DNA of 64,000 bases from Rhodopseudomonas palustris (GTDB taxonomy: Bacteria > Pseudomonadota > Alphaproteobacteria > Rhizobiales > Xanthobacteraceae): positions 62,001-126,000 of the forward strand of contig NZ_QYYD01000004.1 in NCBI RefSeq assembly GCF_003591005.1, read 5' to 3'. Below, piece by piece: positions 25,760 through 35,400 of this stretch (position 1 is the stretch's first letter; every line of letters starts with the position of its first letter). The position numbers were made by a program, and so were the translations under genes. The notes under the pieces were generated by a model. It did not search any database and was not told the origin of the DNA. It was given only the letters and a program-made list of their open reading frames with translations.

Positions 25760-26233
25760 GTCAGCTGGGCGGTCAGGCCGACCGCGGCGAGGGGGCAAAC
25801 CGGGCAAGGGGGGGCCGCTGGGCCCTAGCCTGGGGCATAGGGTGCGCTGAACCAGGGCATCGTTGCCATGCCTGCGTCGGCGCTCCATTCTTCCTCGCGA
25901 CCAACCTCTCGGTTGTCATTCCGGGGCGCGAGCGCAGCTCGCGAGCCCGGAATCCATAACCACCAACGCCGATGTAGCTCAGCGCGGCTCCGCTGTGCCT
26001 TCGCTGCGAGGGCAGGGGGTATAGATTCCGGGCCTGCGCGCAAGAGCGCGCATCCCGGAATGACGAACGCTGGGGGTTGGAGCGCGGCTGCGCCGGCTGC
26101 AGGCTGCGATGGCGGGAACCGTTGCGCTTGCAGATCGCTAGAGCAGCGTCCGTCGCCGATCCGTCCAAGAGGCTGGCAAACCCGTCGGCTAGAATTACCT
26201 TTCAGGAATTAATCGCAGCGAGATCGAGCATCG
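25760..26233. other. Intergenic region, 474 bp
   Basis: Mostly occupied by palindromic repeat family B copy 2. The last 150 bp before 26234 should hold the promoter of the efflux pair. No gene or clear promoter is seen. Confidence 0.5.
25915..26064. repeat. Palindromic intergenic repeat, family B copy 2
   Basis: Outer arms GTCATTCCGGGGCGCG and CATCCCGGAATGAC; an internal AATCCATAACCACC segment is shared with the copy at 29032-29184. Confidence 0.85.
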
Positions 26234-27340
26234 ATGTCTCAGGTTGAACAGCCGGCTCCGCCGCCCCCGCCAGCGGCCGCGCCGGGGGCCACCGCCTTGC
26301 GCCGTCTGGCGCTGCCGATGCTGGCGGTCGCGGTGGCGCTCGGCTTCGTCGTGCTGGCGACGCTTCGCTGGGATGTCTGGATCGGCCACCGCGCCGTGCA
26401 GTCGACCGACGACGCCTATGTCCGGGCGCAAACCACCCGGCTGTCAAGCCGGGTCGCCGGCGAGGTCAAGGCGGTTGCGGTCAACGACTTCCAGCATGTC
26501 AAAGCCGGCGACCTGCTGCTGCAGATCGATCCGGCAGACTACCAGGCCCAGCTGGCGCAGGCCGAGGCCGGCGTGGTCGGCGCGCAGGCGGCGCTCGACA
26601 ACCTCGCCAACCAGATCGAGCTGCAATACGCCACCATTGCCCAGGCTCAGGCGCAGCGTGTCTCGGCGGAAGCCCAGGAGGTCGAGGCCGGGCAGGAGCT
26701 GCAGCGCCAGCGCACGCTGAGCCAGAGCGAGTCCGGCACCCGGCAGCGGCTCGAACAGGCGGTCGCCGCGCAGGCCAAGGCGCAGGCCGACGTCAAGGCG
26801 AGCCGGGCGGTGATCGCGGCCCAACAGCATCAGCTCGAAGTGCTGAACGGCACCAGGAAGCAGCGCGCCGCGGATCTGGCCGGCGCCAAGGCATCGCGGG
26901 ATGCGGCGGCGCTGAAGCTGAGCTACACGCGGATCGCGGCGCCGTTCGACGGCGTCGTCAGCGAGCGTCAGGTGCAGCCCGGCGACTACGTCAATATCGG
27001 CACCTATCTGATCAGCGTGGTGCCGCTGCCCGACGTCTATGTGGTGGCCAACTTCAAGGAGACGCAGCTGACCCGCGTGAAACCCGGCCAGCCGGTCGAG
27101 ATCGTGGTCGATACGTTCTCGGGCGAGAAACTGCGCGGCCGGGTCGAGCGGATCGCGCCGGCGTCGGGCTCGCAATTCGCGCTGCTCCCGCCCGACAACG
27201 CCACCGGCAACTTCACCAAGGTGGTGCAGCGCATCCCGGTCCGCATTCGCTTCGACAAGGATCAGCCGCTGCTGAGCCGGCTGCTGCCCGGCATGTCGGT
27301 AACCGCGCGGATCGACACCACCGCCCCCGCGCAGCCATGA
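26234..27340 (+). CDS. HlyD/EmrA-type membrane fusion protein
   Basis: A 368-residue periplasmic adaptor. A Pro/Ala-rich cytoplasmic start is followed by one membrane helix (about residues 28-47), a biotinyl-lipoyl-like hybrid motif split around a long coiled-coil hairpin (Gln/Ala-rich, about residues 95-205), and a beta-barrel region with VVANFKETQL, a common EmrA/HlyD segment. Its stop overlaps the start of the MFS gene by 4 nt (ATGA), so the two form an EmrAB-like drug efflux pair. No TolC-type outer-membrane gene or regulator is adjacent. Confidence 0.92.
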   Translation: MSQVEQPAPPPPPAAAPGATALRRLALPMLAVAVALGFVVLATLRWDVWIGHRAVQSTDDAYVRAQTTRLSSRVAGEVKAVAVNDFQHVKAGDLLLQIDPADYQAQLAQAEAGVVGAQAALDNLANQIELQYATIAQAQAQRVSAEAQEVEAGQELQRQRTLSQSESGTRQRLEQAVAAQAKAQADVKASRAVIAAQQHQLEVLNGTRKQRAADLAGAKASRDAAALKLSYTRIAAPFDGVVSERQVQPGDYVNIGTYLISVVPLPDVYVVANFKETQLTRVKPGQPVEIVVDTFSGEKLRGRVERIAPASGSQFALLPPDNATGNFTKVVQRIPVRIRFDKDQPLLSRLLPGMSVTARIDTTAPAQP

Positions 27341-28932
27341 CGCGCGTCGCCGCCGAGCCGCACGTCGTTGCGGCGGGGCCGGTTTCGACCGGCGGGCTGT
27401 CGCGACATCCATACTACGCGGTCGGCGCGGTGCTGCTGGGCTCGCTGGTCGCCAATGTCGATTCGCGCGTGTTCTCGATCGGCCTGGCGGATGTGCGCGG
27501 CGGGCTGTCGCTGAGCTACGACCAGGGGGCGTGGCTCGCCACCGCCGGCACCGCGTCGCAGATTTTCGTCGCGCCGGCGGTCGCGTGGCTGGCGACTGTG
27601 TTCGGGCTACGGCGGGTCCTCGGCGTGCCGGCGCTGATCTACGCGGCGATCTCGCTGCTGATCCCGTTCGTCCGCGACTATCAGCTGCTGCTGGTGCTGC
27701 ACATCGCCCACGGCCTGTTGCTCGGCGCCTTCGTGCCGGCGACGCTGCTGATCATCTTTCGGAATCTGCCGATGCAATGGTGGCTGCCGGCGATCGCTAT
27801 CTACGCGATCCGGGTCGGCTTCACCCTCAACGCCGGCGTGTCGATTGCCGGCTTCTATGTCGAGCATCTCGGCTGGCAATGGATCTACTGGCAGGACGTG
27901 ATCGTCGCGCCGCTGATGGCGCTCCTGGTCTATCTCGGCACGCCGGCCGACCCGATCAACCGCGAGCTGCTGCGCGATGCCGATTGGGGCGGCATGCTGC
28001 TGTTCGGCTCCAGCGTGGCGATGATCTACACCGGGCTCGATCAGGGCAACCGGCTCGACTGGCTCGGCTCCGGCACCATCGTGGCGCTGCTCGGCGGCGG
28101 CACGCTGCTGCTGATCGGCTTCTTCATCAACGAAGCTCTGGTGAAGCGGCCGTGGGCGCACGCCGAGATCCTGCTGTCGCGCAATATCGGGCTCGGCCTG
28201 CTGTCAATCCTGCTGTTCTCCCTGACCAGCCTGTCCAACACCTCGCTGGCACCGACTTTTCTGACCACCATCGCGCAGCTTAAGCCGATTCAGACAGGTC
28301 ATCTGTTTCTGATCTACACGGTGGCGCCGATGATCGTGCTGCTGCCGCTGGCGGTGTTTCTGATTCGCCGCTACGACGCCAAGCTGACGCTGATCATCGG
28401 GTTTGCGGCGTTCGCGGCGGCGGCGCTGCTCGGCACGCGGCTGACCTCGGCGTGGTCGCTCGCCGATTTCGTGCCGATGGTGCTGCTGCAATCGGTCGGG
28501 CTGTCGTTCGCGCTATTGGCGATCATCATCATCACGCTGTCGAATTCCGACCCGACCCGCGCCACCGCGTTCGCCGCCTACATCCAGGTGATGCGGCTCG
28601 GCTGCGCCGAGATCGGCGTCGCGCTGATGGCGACCTGGCTGCGGGTGCGCGAGCAGACCTACTCCAATCTGCTCGGCCAGCACGTCGCCAGCGGCGACGC
28701 CGATGTGGTCGGCACGCTGACCAAGCTGAAGGGCGTGTTCGCCAGCCACGGCGAGAGCCTGGCTCAGGCCCGCAGCGTCGGCACGCTGGCCGGCCTGGTG
28801 CAGCGCCAGGCCAATACGCTGGCCTATCTCGACGGCTTCTGGCTGACCTTCTGGTGCGCCATCGCCGCGCTGATCTGCGCCGCGCTGATCGGCCGCTCGC
28901 CGCCGGGGCCGTTCACGCCAAAGCGGGGATAG
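27337..28932 (+). CDS. EmrB/DHA2-type 14-helix MFS efflux transporter
   Basis: A 531-residue inner-membrane antiporter with about 14 hydrophobic segments, as in the DHA2 family. The first helix region (NVDSRVFSIGLADV) and the loop QGAWLATAG match the EmrB/FarB type, in which the canonical motif is LPxIxxxL. It expels amphipathic drugs, fatty acids or bile-like compounds through its fusion-protein partner. Translation is coupled to the upstream adaptor. Confidence 0.9.
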   Translation: MTRVAAEPHVVAAGPVSTGGLSRHPYYAVGAVLLGSLVANVDSRVFSIGLADVRGGLSLSYDQGAWLATAGTASQIFVAPAVAWLATVFGLRRVLGVPALIYAAISLLIPFVRDYQLLLVLHIAHGLLLGAFVPATLLIIFRNLPMQWWLPAIAIYAIRVGFTLNAGVSIAGFYVEHLGWQWIYWQDVIVAPLMALLVYLGTPADPINRELLRDADWGGMLLFGSSVAMIYTGLDQGNRLDWLGSGTIVALLGGGTLLLIGFFINEALVKRPWAHAEILLSRNIGLGLLSILLFSLTSLSNTSLAPTFLTTIAQLKPIQTGHLFLIYTVAPMIVLLPLAVFLIRRYDAKLTLIIGFAAFAAAALLGTRLTSAWSLADFVPMVLLQSVGLSFALLAIIIITLSNSDPTRATAFAAYIQVMRLGCAEIGVALMATWLRVREQTYSNLLGQHVASGDADVVGTLTKLKGVFASHGESLAQARSVGTLAGLVQRQANTLAYLDGFWLTFWCAIAALICAALIGRSPPGPFTPKRG

Positions 28933-29407
28933 GGCGCGGGCACCGGTGCCCGCACAGGCGGCGACCGTGCTTTGTCTTTAGACGGGGGTGGTTGGTGCCT
29001 TCGCAGTCCATTCCGTCGCAAACCTCTTGTTCGTCATTCCGGGGCGCGCGCAGCGCGAGCCCGGAATCCATAACCACCGTGCTGAGTTGTGGGCCACGGC
29101 ATCGGCGACGCTGGGCGCCACCGCGAGAGCTCGGGAGCATGGATTCCAGGTTCGCGCAGCTGCGCTGCGCGCCCCGGAATGACGAACGGGAGGGAGATGT
29201 ACGAAGGGAGATGTACGAATTGCGGCGGGTGAGGGTACTTGCGCTTCGCAAGTCACTAGCTCACTGCCCGCCTCGCCCTCACCCCCGCCCTTTCCCGCAG
29301 GCGGGAGAGGGAGCGCGCTGCGGTGTGGGGTGACTGATCGAGCTACATGTTCGCCAAGTCATCACGATGCGCGGCGGGGCAGGGTGCCCGCCGCGCTTGT
29401 TGTTACC
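28933..29407. other. Intergenic region between convergent genes, 475 bp, repeats only
   Basis: It holds family B copy 3 at 29032-29184 and a GC-rich CCCTCACCCCCGCCC/GGCGGGAGAGGG repeat at about 29275-29312. No gene is seen. Confidence 0.6.
29032..29184. repeat. Palindromic intergenic repeat, family B copy 3
   Basis: Outer arms CGTCATTCCGGGGCGCG and CGCGCCCCGGAATGACG, about 150 bp apart. It shares the AATCCATAACCACC internal stretch with copy 2. Confidence 0.85.
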
Positions 29408-32400
29408 TCATCCCAGTCGGCCCGCTGCGTGGGCCAGCAGCGTGTACACCAAACCCGTTTCCGAGCTGAGATGCGTGCGTAGCGCTTGCGGGCCGCGTTC
29501 GTCGCGGGCGACTTCGTCGAGCAGGCGTTCGAACTCGGCGATGTAGCGATCGACCGTCTGCTTGAAGGCGCGGTCGGCGCGATACTTGCGGGCGACCTCG
29601 TCGAACGCTTTCTGGCCGGCCGGGGTGTAGAGCCGCTTGGTGAAGGCCTTGGCCTCACCGCGCTGATAGCGGTCCCACATCTCCAGCACCAGGTTGCGAT
29701 CCATCAGCCGGCCGATGTCGAGCGACAGCGACTCCAGCGGATTGCCGCCGACCGCCTGCTGCGGGGCCCGGCCGCGCGGAGCTTCGCGCTCCGGCGTGGT
29801 CTCGGCGCGGTTCAGCAGATCGGACAGCCAGCCGTCGCGGTCCTGATCAGCGGCGGGCGCGACCGGCGGCGCGTCGGTGCGACGCGGCGCCGGGCCGTGC
29901 AGGCCGAGGTCGGGCGGCGGCAGCGTGGCGGCGCTGGTGTCGCGGCGCGGCGCGGAGCGCGGTGCCGGCTCGGACCGCGGCATCGGCTCGGCGACCCGGG
30001 CGACCGGCTCGCCGCGGCCGCCGCCGGCGGCGACCAGCATCGGCTCTTCTTCACGCACTGTGGTGGCGCGCGAGGTCGGAACCACGTCCATGCCGCGGCC
30101 GTGACGGGCGACGATGCGGTTGAGTTCGGCCAGCGCTTCGATCTGGTCGACGATCACCTTGCGCATCTGCGCCGTGCTCTCGGCGGCCTCCTGCGGGATT
30201 TCGAGCACGCCGCGGCGCAGCTCCTCGCGGGTCGATTCCAGCTCGGTGTGCATCTCCGAGGCCATCTGCTTGATGCCCTGGACGATGGCGGCGAAGCGGT
30301 CGGCGGACTGCTTGAACAGCGCGTCGGCCTGCTGCGTGCCTTGCTGATAGACCTGCTGCATCGCCGCGGTGGTGAGCTCGCGCTCGTGCTCGGCCGCGGC
30401 CCGCACCGCCTCGAACTGCTGGGTGATGGTGGTCGAGCCGGCGCCGGCGGTTTCGGCGACGACCCGGGCGATGTCGCGGGCGCGTTCTTCGGCGGCCGCC
30501 AGCGATTCATCGAGCAGGCTGGTGAAGCGGGTCAGCCGCTGATCGAGATCGGTGGTGCGCAGGTCGATGGTGGTGACTAGCGACTCCAAAGCTTCCTTGC
30601 GTTCGCCCACCGAGGCCGATGCGCTGCGGTTGCTCTGCTGCACCAGTTCGGCGGCCTGAGCCAGCGCGCGGCCATGGGCCTCGAACTGCTCCGACAGCGC
30701 GTTGAGATCGGCGAGCGCCTGCGAAGTCTTGCCATGGAAGCCGGAGAGCTGGTCTTCCAGACCCTGCGTGGCTGCCGTGCTGCGCGCATTGACGTCGTTC
30801 ATGGTGGCGACGAAGTCGGCGACGCGGGTGACCAGCGCGCGTTCCAGCGAGTTGAGATTCTCGTGAGCGCCGGTGAGCACTTCCTGCAGCAGGATGTTGC
30901 CCTCGCGCAGCCGTTCGAACAGCGCGACGGTGTCGCTGCGCAGGATCTTGCTGGTCTCCTGCATCTCGGTGACGGCCGCGACCGACACCTGGCGGGACTG
31001 GTCGATCGCGGAGCGCGACGCCAGTTCGAGGTCCTTGAGCGACTTGTTGATCGCACCGGTGGCGAGATCGCCGGCGCCGTTGATCGAACGGGCGACGTCG
31101 TTGCCGTTGGCGATGATCGCGTTCGAGAACGACTTGCCGCGGGTCTCGATCGCGTTGAGCGCGTCGGTGGTGACGCGGTCGATGTCGACCGTGAGCTGGT
31201 TGGTCTTGCCCGACAAGGCTTCGACCAGCACGCCGCGCTTGGAGTCGACGATCTGCGACAGCCGGTCAGCCTGCTGCTGCACGTAGCTGACGATTTCGTC
31301 GGTCTTCGCCGTCATGGTCGAGCCGAAGCTGCCGCTGGCGGCGAACACCGAGCGTTCGATCTCCGCGGAGGTCGACTTGATCTTGGACGACACTTCGTTG
31401 GACACCGCCACCAGGGCAGTCTGCGCCGCAGCGGCGCTGACCTGGATGTTGTCGGTGGTGTTGGTGGTGACGCCGGCAAGGGTGCGTTCGATGTCGGCGG
31501 AGATCGCCTTGATCTGGCTTGCAGCCTCGGACGTGCTGGTGCTGAGCGCCGACTGCGCCTCACGGGCGCTGCCGAGAATGGTGCGCTCGATGTCGGCGGA
31601 GATCGCCTTGATCTGGCCGGCCGCCTCCGACGTGCTGCTGGTGAGCGTCGACTGCACCTCGCGGGCGCTGCCCAGGATGGTGCTCGCCGCCGCGGCGCTG
31701 ACCGTGGTCAGCGTGCGTTCGACGTCCACGGTCAGCGACTTGACGTGGTTGACCGCGTCGGTCGAGGCGGTGGCGAGCGAAGTCTGGGCTTCGCGCGCCC
31801 CGGCGACGATCGACTCGGCCGAGGTCTTGCCGGCCGTGATGAGGGTGCGTTCGACTTCGGCGGCGAGCGTCCGCACCTGGTCGGACGCGGTGGTCGAGGC
31901 GGTGATCAGCGTGCCCTGCAGGTCGCGGGCGCTGGACATGATCGCACCCACGCTGGCGGTGCCGGCGGCCGTGAGCGTCCGCTCGACATCGCTGGTCAGC
32001 GCCTTGACCTGGCTGGACGCCTCGGCCGAGGTGGCGACCAGCGTCTGCTGCGCCTCGCGGGTCCCCGACAGGATGGTTTCGATCGTCGCCGCGCTCGCGG
32101 CGGTGAGCCGGCGTTCGATGTCGCCGGCGAGCGAGACCACCTGTGTCGAGGCTTCCGACGAGGCGGTGACCAGCGCGGTCTGTGCTTCGCGGGCACCGGC
32201 CACGATCGCGTTCGCGGTGGTGGAGCCGGCTTCCGACAGCGTGCGCTGGACTTCCTCGCTGATCGCCTTGACGCGTTCGGCCGCTTGCTCGGAGGCCGCG
32301 ACCAGCCTGGTCTGGGCGGCGCGAGCGCCGCCGAGCACCGACTCCGCAGTGGCGTTGCCGGCCGCATACAGCGTGCGTTCGATGTCGGTGGACAGCGAGC

Positions 32401-35400
32401 GGATCTGGCCGGTGATTTCGGACGAAGCCGACACCAGCGTGGTCTGCGCCTCGCGGGCGCTCGACAGTACCGACGCCGCGGTCTGGTCGCCGGCGCCGCT
32501 CAGGGTGCGCTCGATATCGGTCGTCAGCGACCGCAGCTGATTGGCGACGTCGGAAGTCGACGAGACCAGGGTGGTCTGCGCCTCGCGGGCACCGGCCAGC
32601 ACCGACGCCGAGGTGGCGTCGCCGGCGCTGGTCAGCGTACGTTCGATATCGGCGGACAGCGAGCGGATCTGGTTGGCGACGTCAGACGATGAGGTGACCA
32701 GGGTGGTCTGGGCCTCGCGCGCACTGGTGAGCACGGCGGTGGCGGTGGTGCCGCCGACATCGGTCAGCGTGCGCTGAATTTCCGCCGTGAGCGCGCGGAT
32801 CTCGTTGGTGACGTCGGTGGAGGTGCTCACCAGCGTGGTTTGGGCTTCGCGGGCGCCGGCCAGCACCGAGGCGGCCGTCGAGGTGCCGGCGACGGCGAGC
32901 GTGCGCTCGATGTCGGCCGACAGCGACCGGATCTGCGCCAGCGTGTCGCCCGATACGGAGGCGAGCTTGGTCTGGGCCTCGGTCGCGCTCGCCAGCACCG
33001 TGCTGGCGGCGTTGGTGCCGACGGCGGTGAGGGCGCGCTCGACCTCGGACGAGGTGAGCTGCAACTGCGCGCCGACCTCGGTCGACACCGACAGCATCGC
33101 TTCCTTGGCGCTGCGGGTGCCGGTCTGAATGGTGTCGGTGGTGCTGATCGCGAGATTGATGAGCGAGCGCTCGGCGTCGGAGACGTGCGAGCGGATGCCC
33201 TGCGACAGCTCTTCGGCGCGCGCCATCAGCAGGCTGCTGGCCTCGCGGCCCGTGTTCTCGAAGCGGCCGGCGACCGCCTCGACGCGGGCGCCGAGCAGAT
33301 CCTCGAACTGCGACACGCGCAGATCGATATCGGTCAGCACAGTGCCGACGCGGCGTTCCAGGCCGTCGTGGATGTCCTGGAAGCGCGCCGTGACGGTCGC
33401 CGCGAGGCCGTTGCTGCGGCCGTCGATCGTCTCGGTGACGTTGGCGATACGCGCGTCGATCGCGCTGATCGCCTGCGCGGTGCCGTCGGTCAGCGAATTG
33501 GTGAGGTGCGACAGCCGCCAGTCGATCGACTCGATCGCCTGCGCGGCGCCGGCAGTCAGCGTCTCGCCGAGCCTGCCGATGCGCGTGTCGATCAGCTCGA
33601 CCACCTGGCTGGTGCCGATCGACATCGTCGACGACAGCTGCGCGATGCGGTCGTCGATCAGCTCGACGGCCTGATTGGTGCCGGACGACATCGTCACCAG
33701 CAGCTGGGCGATGCGCTCGTCCATCAGTCCGACCGCCTGGCCGGTGCCGGTCGACATTGTCGACGACAGCCGGGCGATGCGATCGTCGAACAATCCGACC
33801 GCCTGATCGGCCCCCGACGAGATCGCCGACGACAATTGAGCGATACGGTTGTCGATCTGGCCGACGGCCTGGTCGGCCCCGGTCGTCATCGTCGAATTCA
33901 GCTGGTTGATACGATCGTCGATCAGTTCGACAGCCTGATTGGCCCCCGTCGTCATCGTCGAATTCAGCCGGCTGATTCGGTCGTCGATCAATTCCACAGC
34001 CTGATCGGCGCCGGTCGACATCGTCGCCGTCAGCTGCGTGACACGGCCATCGATCAGCTCGACCGCCTCGTTGGCTCCGGTCGACATGGTGGTGGTCAGC
34101 TGGCCGATGCGATCTTCGATCAGTCCGACGGCCTGCGTCACTCCGCCCGACATCGTCGTGGACAGCTGGGTGATGCGGTTGTCGATCAGCTCGACCGCCT
34201 CGGTGGCGCCGGTCGACATCGTTGACGACAGCTGCGTGATGCGCTCGCTGATCAGATCGATCGCCTGGCTGGAGCCGCTGGTCAGCGTCTCCGTCAGGCG
34301 CTCGATCCGGCCGTCGATGGTCTCGGTCACCGACTGGGCGCGCGAGGCGAAGTTTTCGTCGAACGTCCGCAGGTGGGTGCCGACGCTGTCGTCGAACAGC
34401 TTGATCTTGCCCTCGAGCGAGCCGTCGAGGCTGCTGACGCGGGTGTCGAACACGTTCTCGAAATGCGACAGCCGCTGATCGAGCGTGGCACTGAGTTCGC
34501 CGCCGCGCGAGGTGACACGCTGATCGAAATTGTCGACGTAGCTCTTCAGCGTGCTCGAGATATCCTCGGTGCGCTGGCCCATCCGCTCGACGATCTCGCC
34601 GCCATAGGTCTTCACGGTGCGGTCGAATTCGGAAATGTGGCGGGTGATCAGCGCCCCCAGCGTGCCGGAATCGCGCGCGAACTTCTCGGCGAGCTCGGAG
34701 CCCTGCTGCTTCACCAGGTCGTCGAACGCGCTCATCTGCAGGCTGAGCGTGTCGTGCGCGCTCTCGGTCTGGCTCACCACCTTGGCGACCAGCGTGTTGA
34801 CGGTGACGTCGAGCGCTTCGCTGGCCTTGTCGCCGCTGGTCAGGATCTGGTCGGCGAGGCGGTTGCCGGCGTCGTCGATCTTGCTGACCAGGTCGTCGCT
34901 GCGCAGCTCGAGTTCGAGCAGCAGCGAGTCCGAGGAATTCTTCAGCGAATCGTGGACCTGCTCGGTGCGTTCCGAAATGCCGTCGACGATGCTGACGGAG
35001 CGCTGCTCGAAATCGGCGGTGATGCGGTCGAGTCGCTCATTCATCATCTCGTGGACGCGGTCGGCGAGTTCGACAAACTCGTCGTGGACGTGGCCGGTCT
35101 TGAAATTGAGGCTTGCGGTCAACCGTTCACTGGCTTCGAGCACCGCGCGGGTGGTTTCGCCGCTGGCTTCCTCGAGCCGGTCGAGCAGGTCGCCGCCGCG
35201 CTCGCCGAGCGCCAGAATCATGTTGTCGCCGGCATTGCCGAGCGCGCTGGTGATATGCGCGCCGCGCTCCTCCAGCGCGCTGGTGATGCTCTTGGCGACT
35301 TCATCGACGCGCGACGCGATCGCATCGGAGATCAGCGCGATGTCGTGGCGCAGGTCGATCTGCACGCCGGAGATGGCGCTGCGGACCTGCTCGGCCTGGC

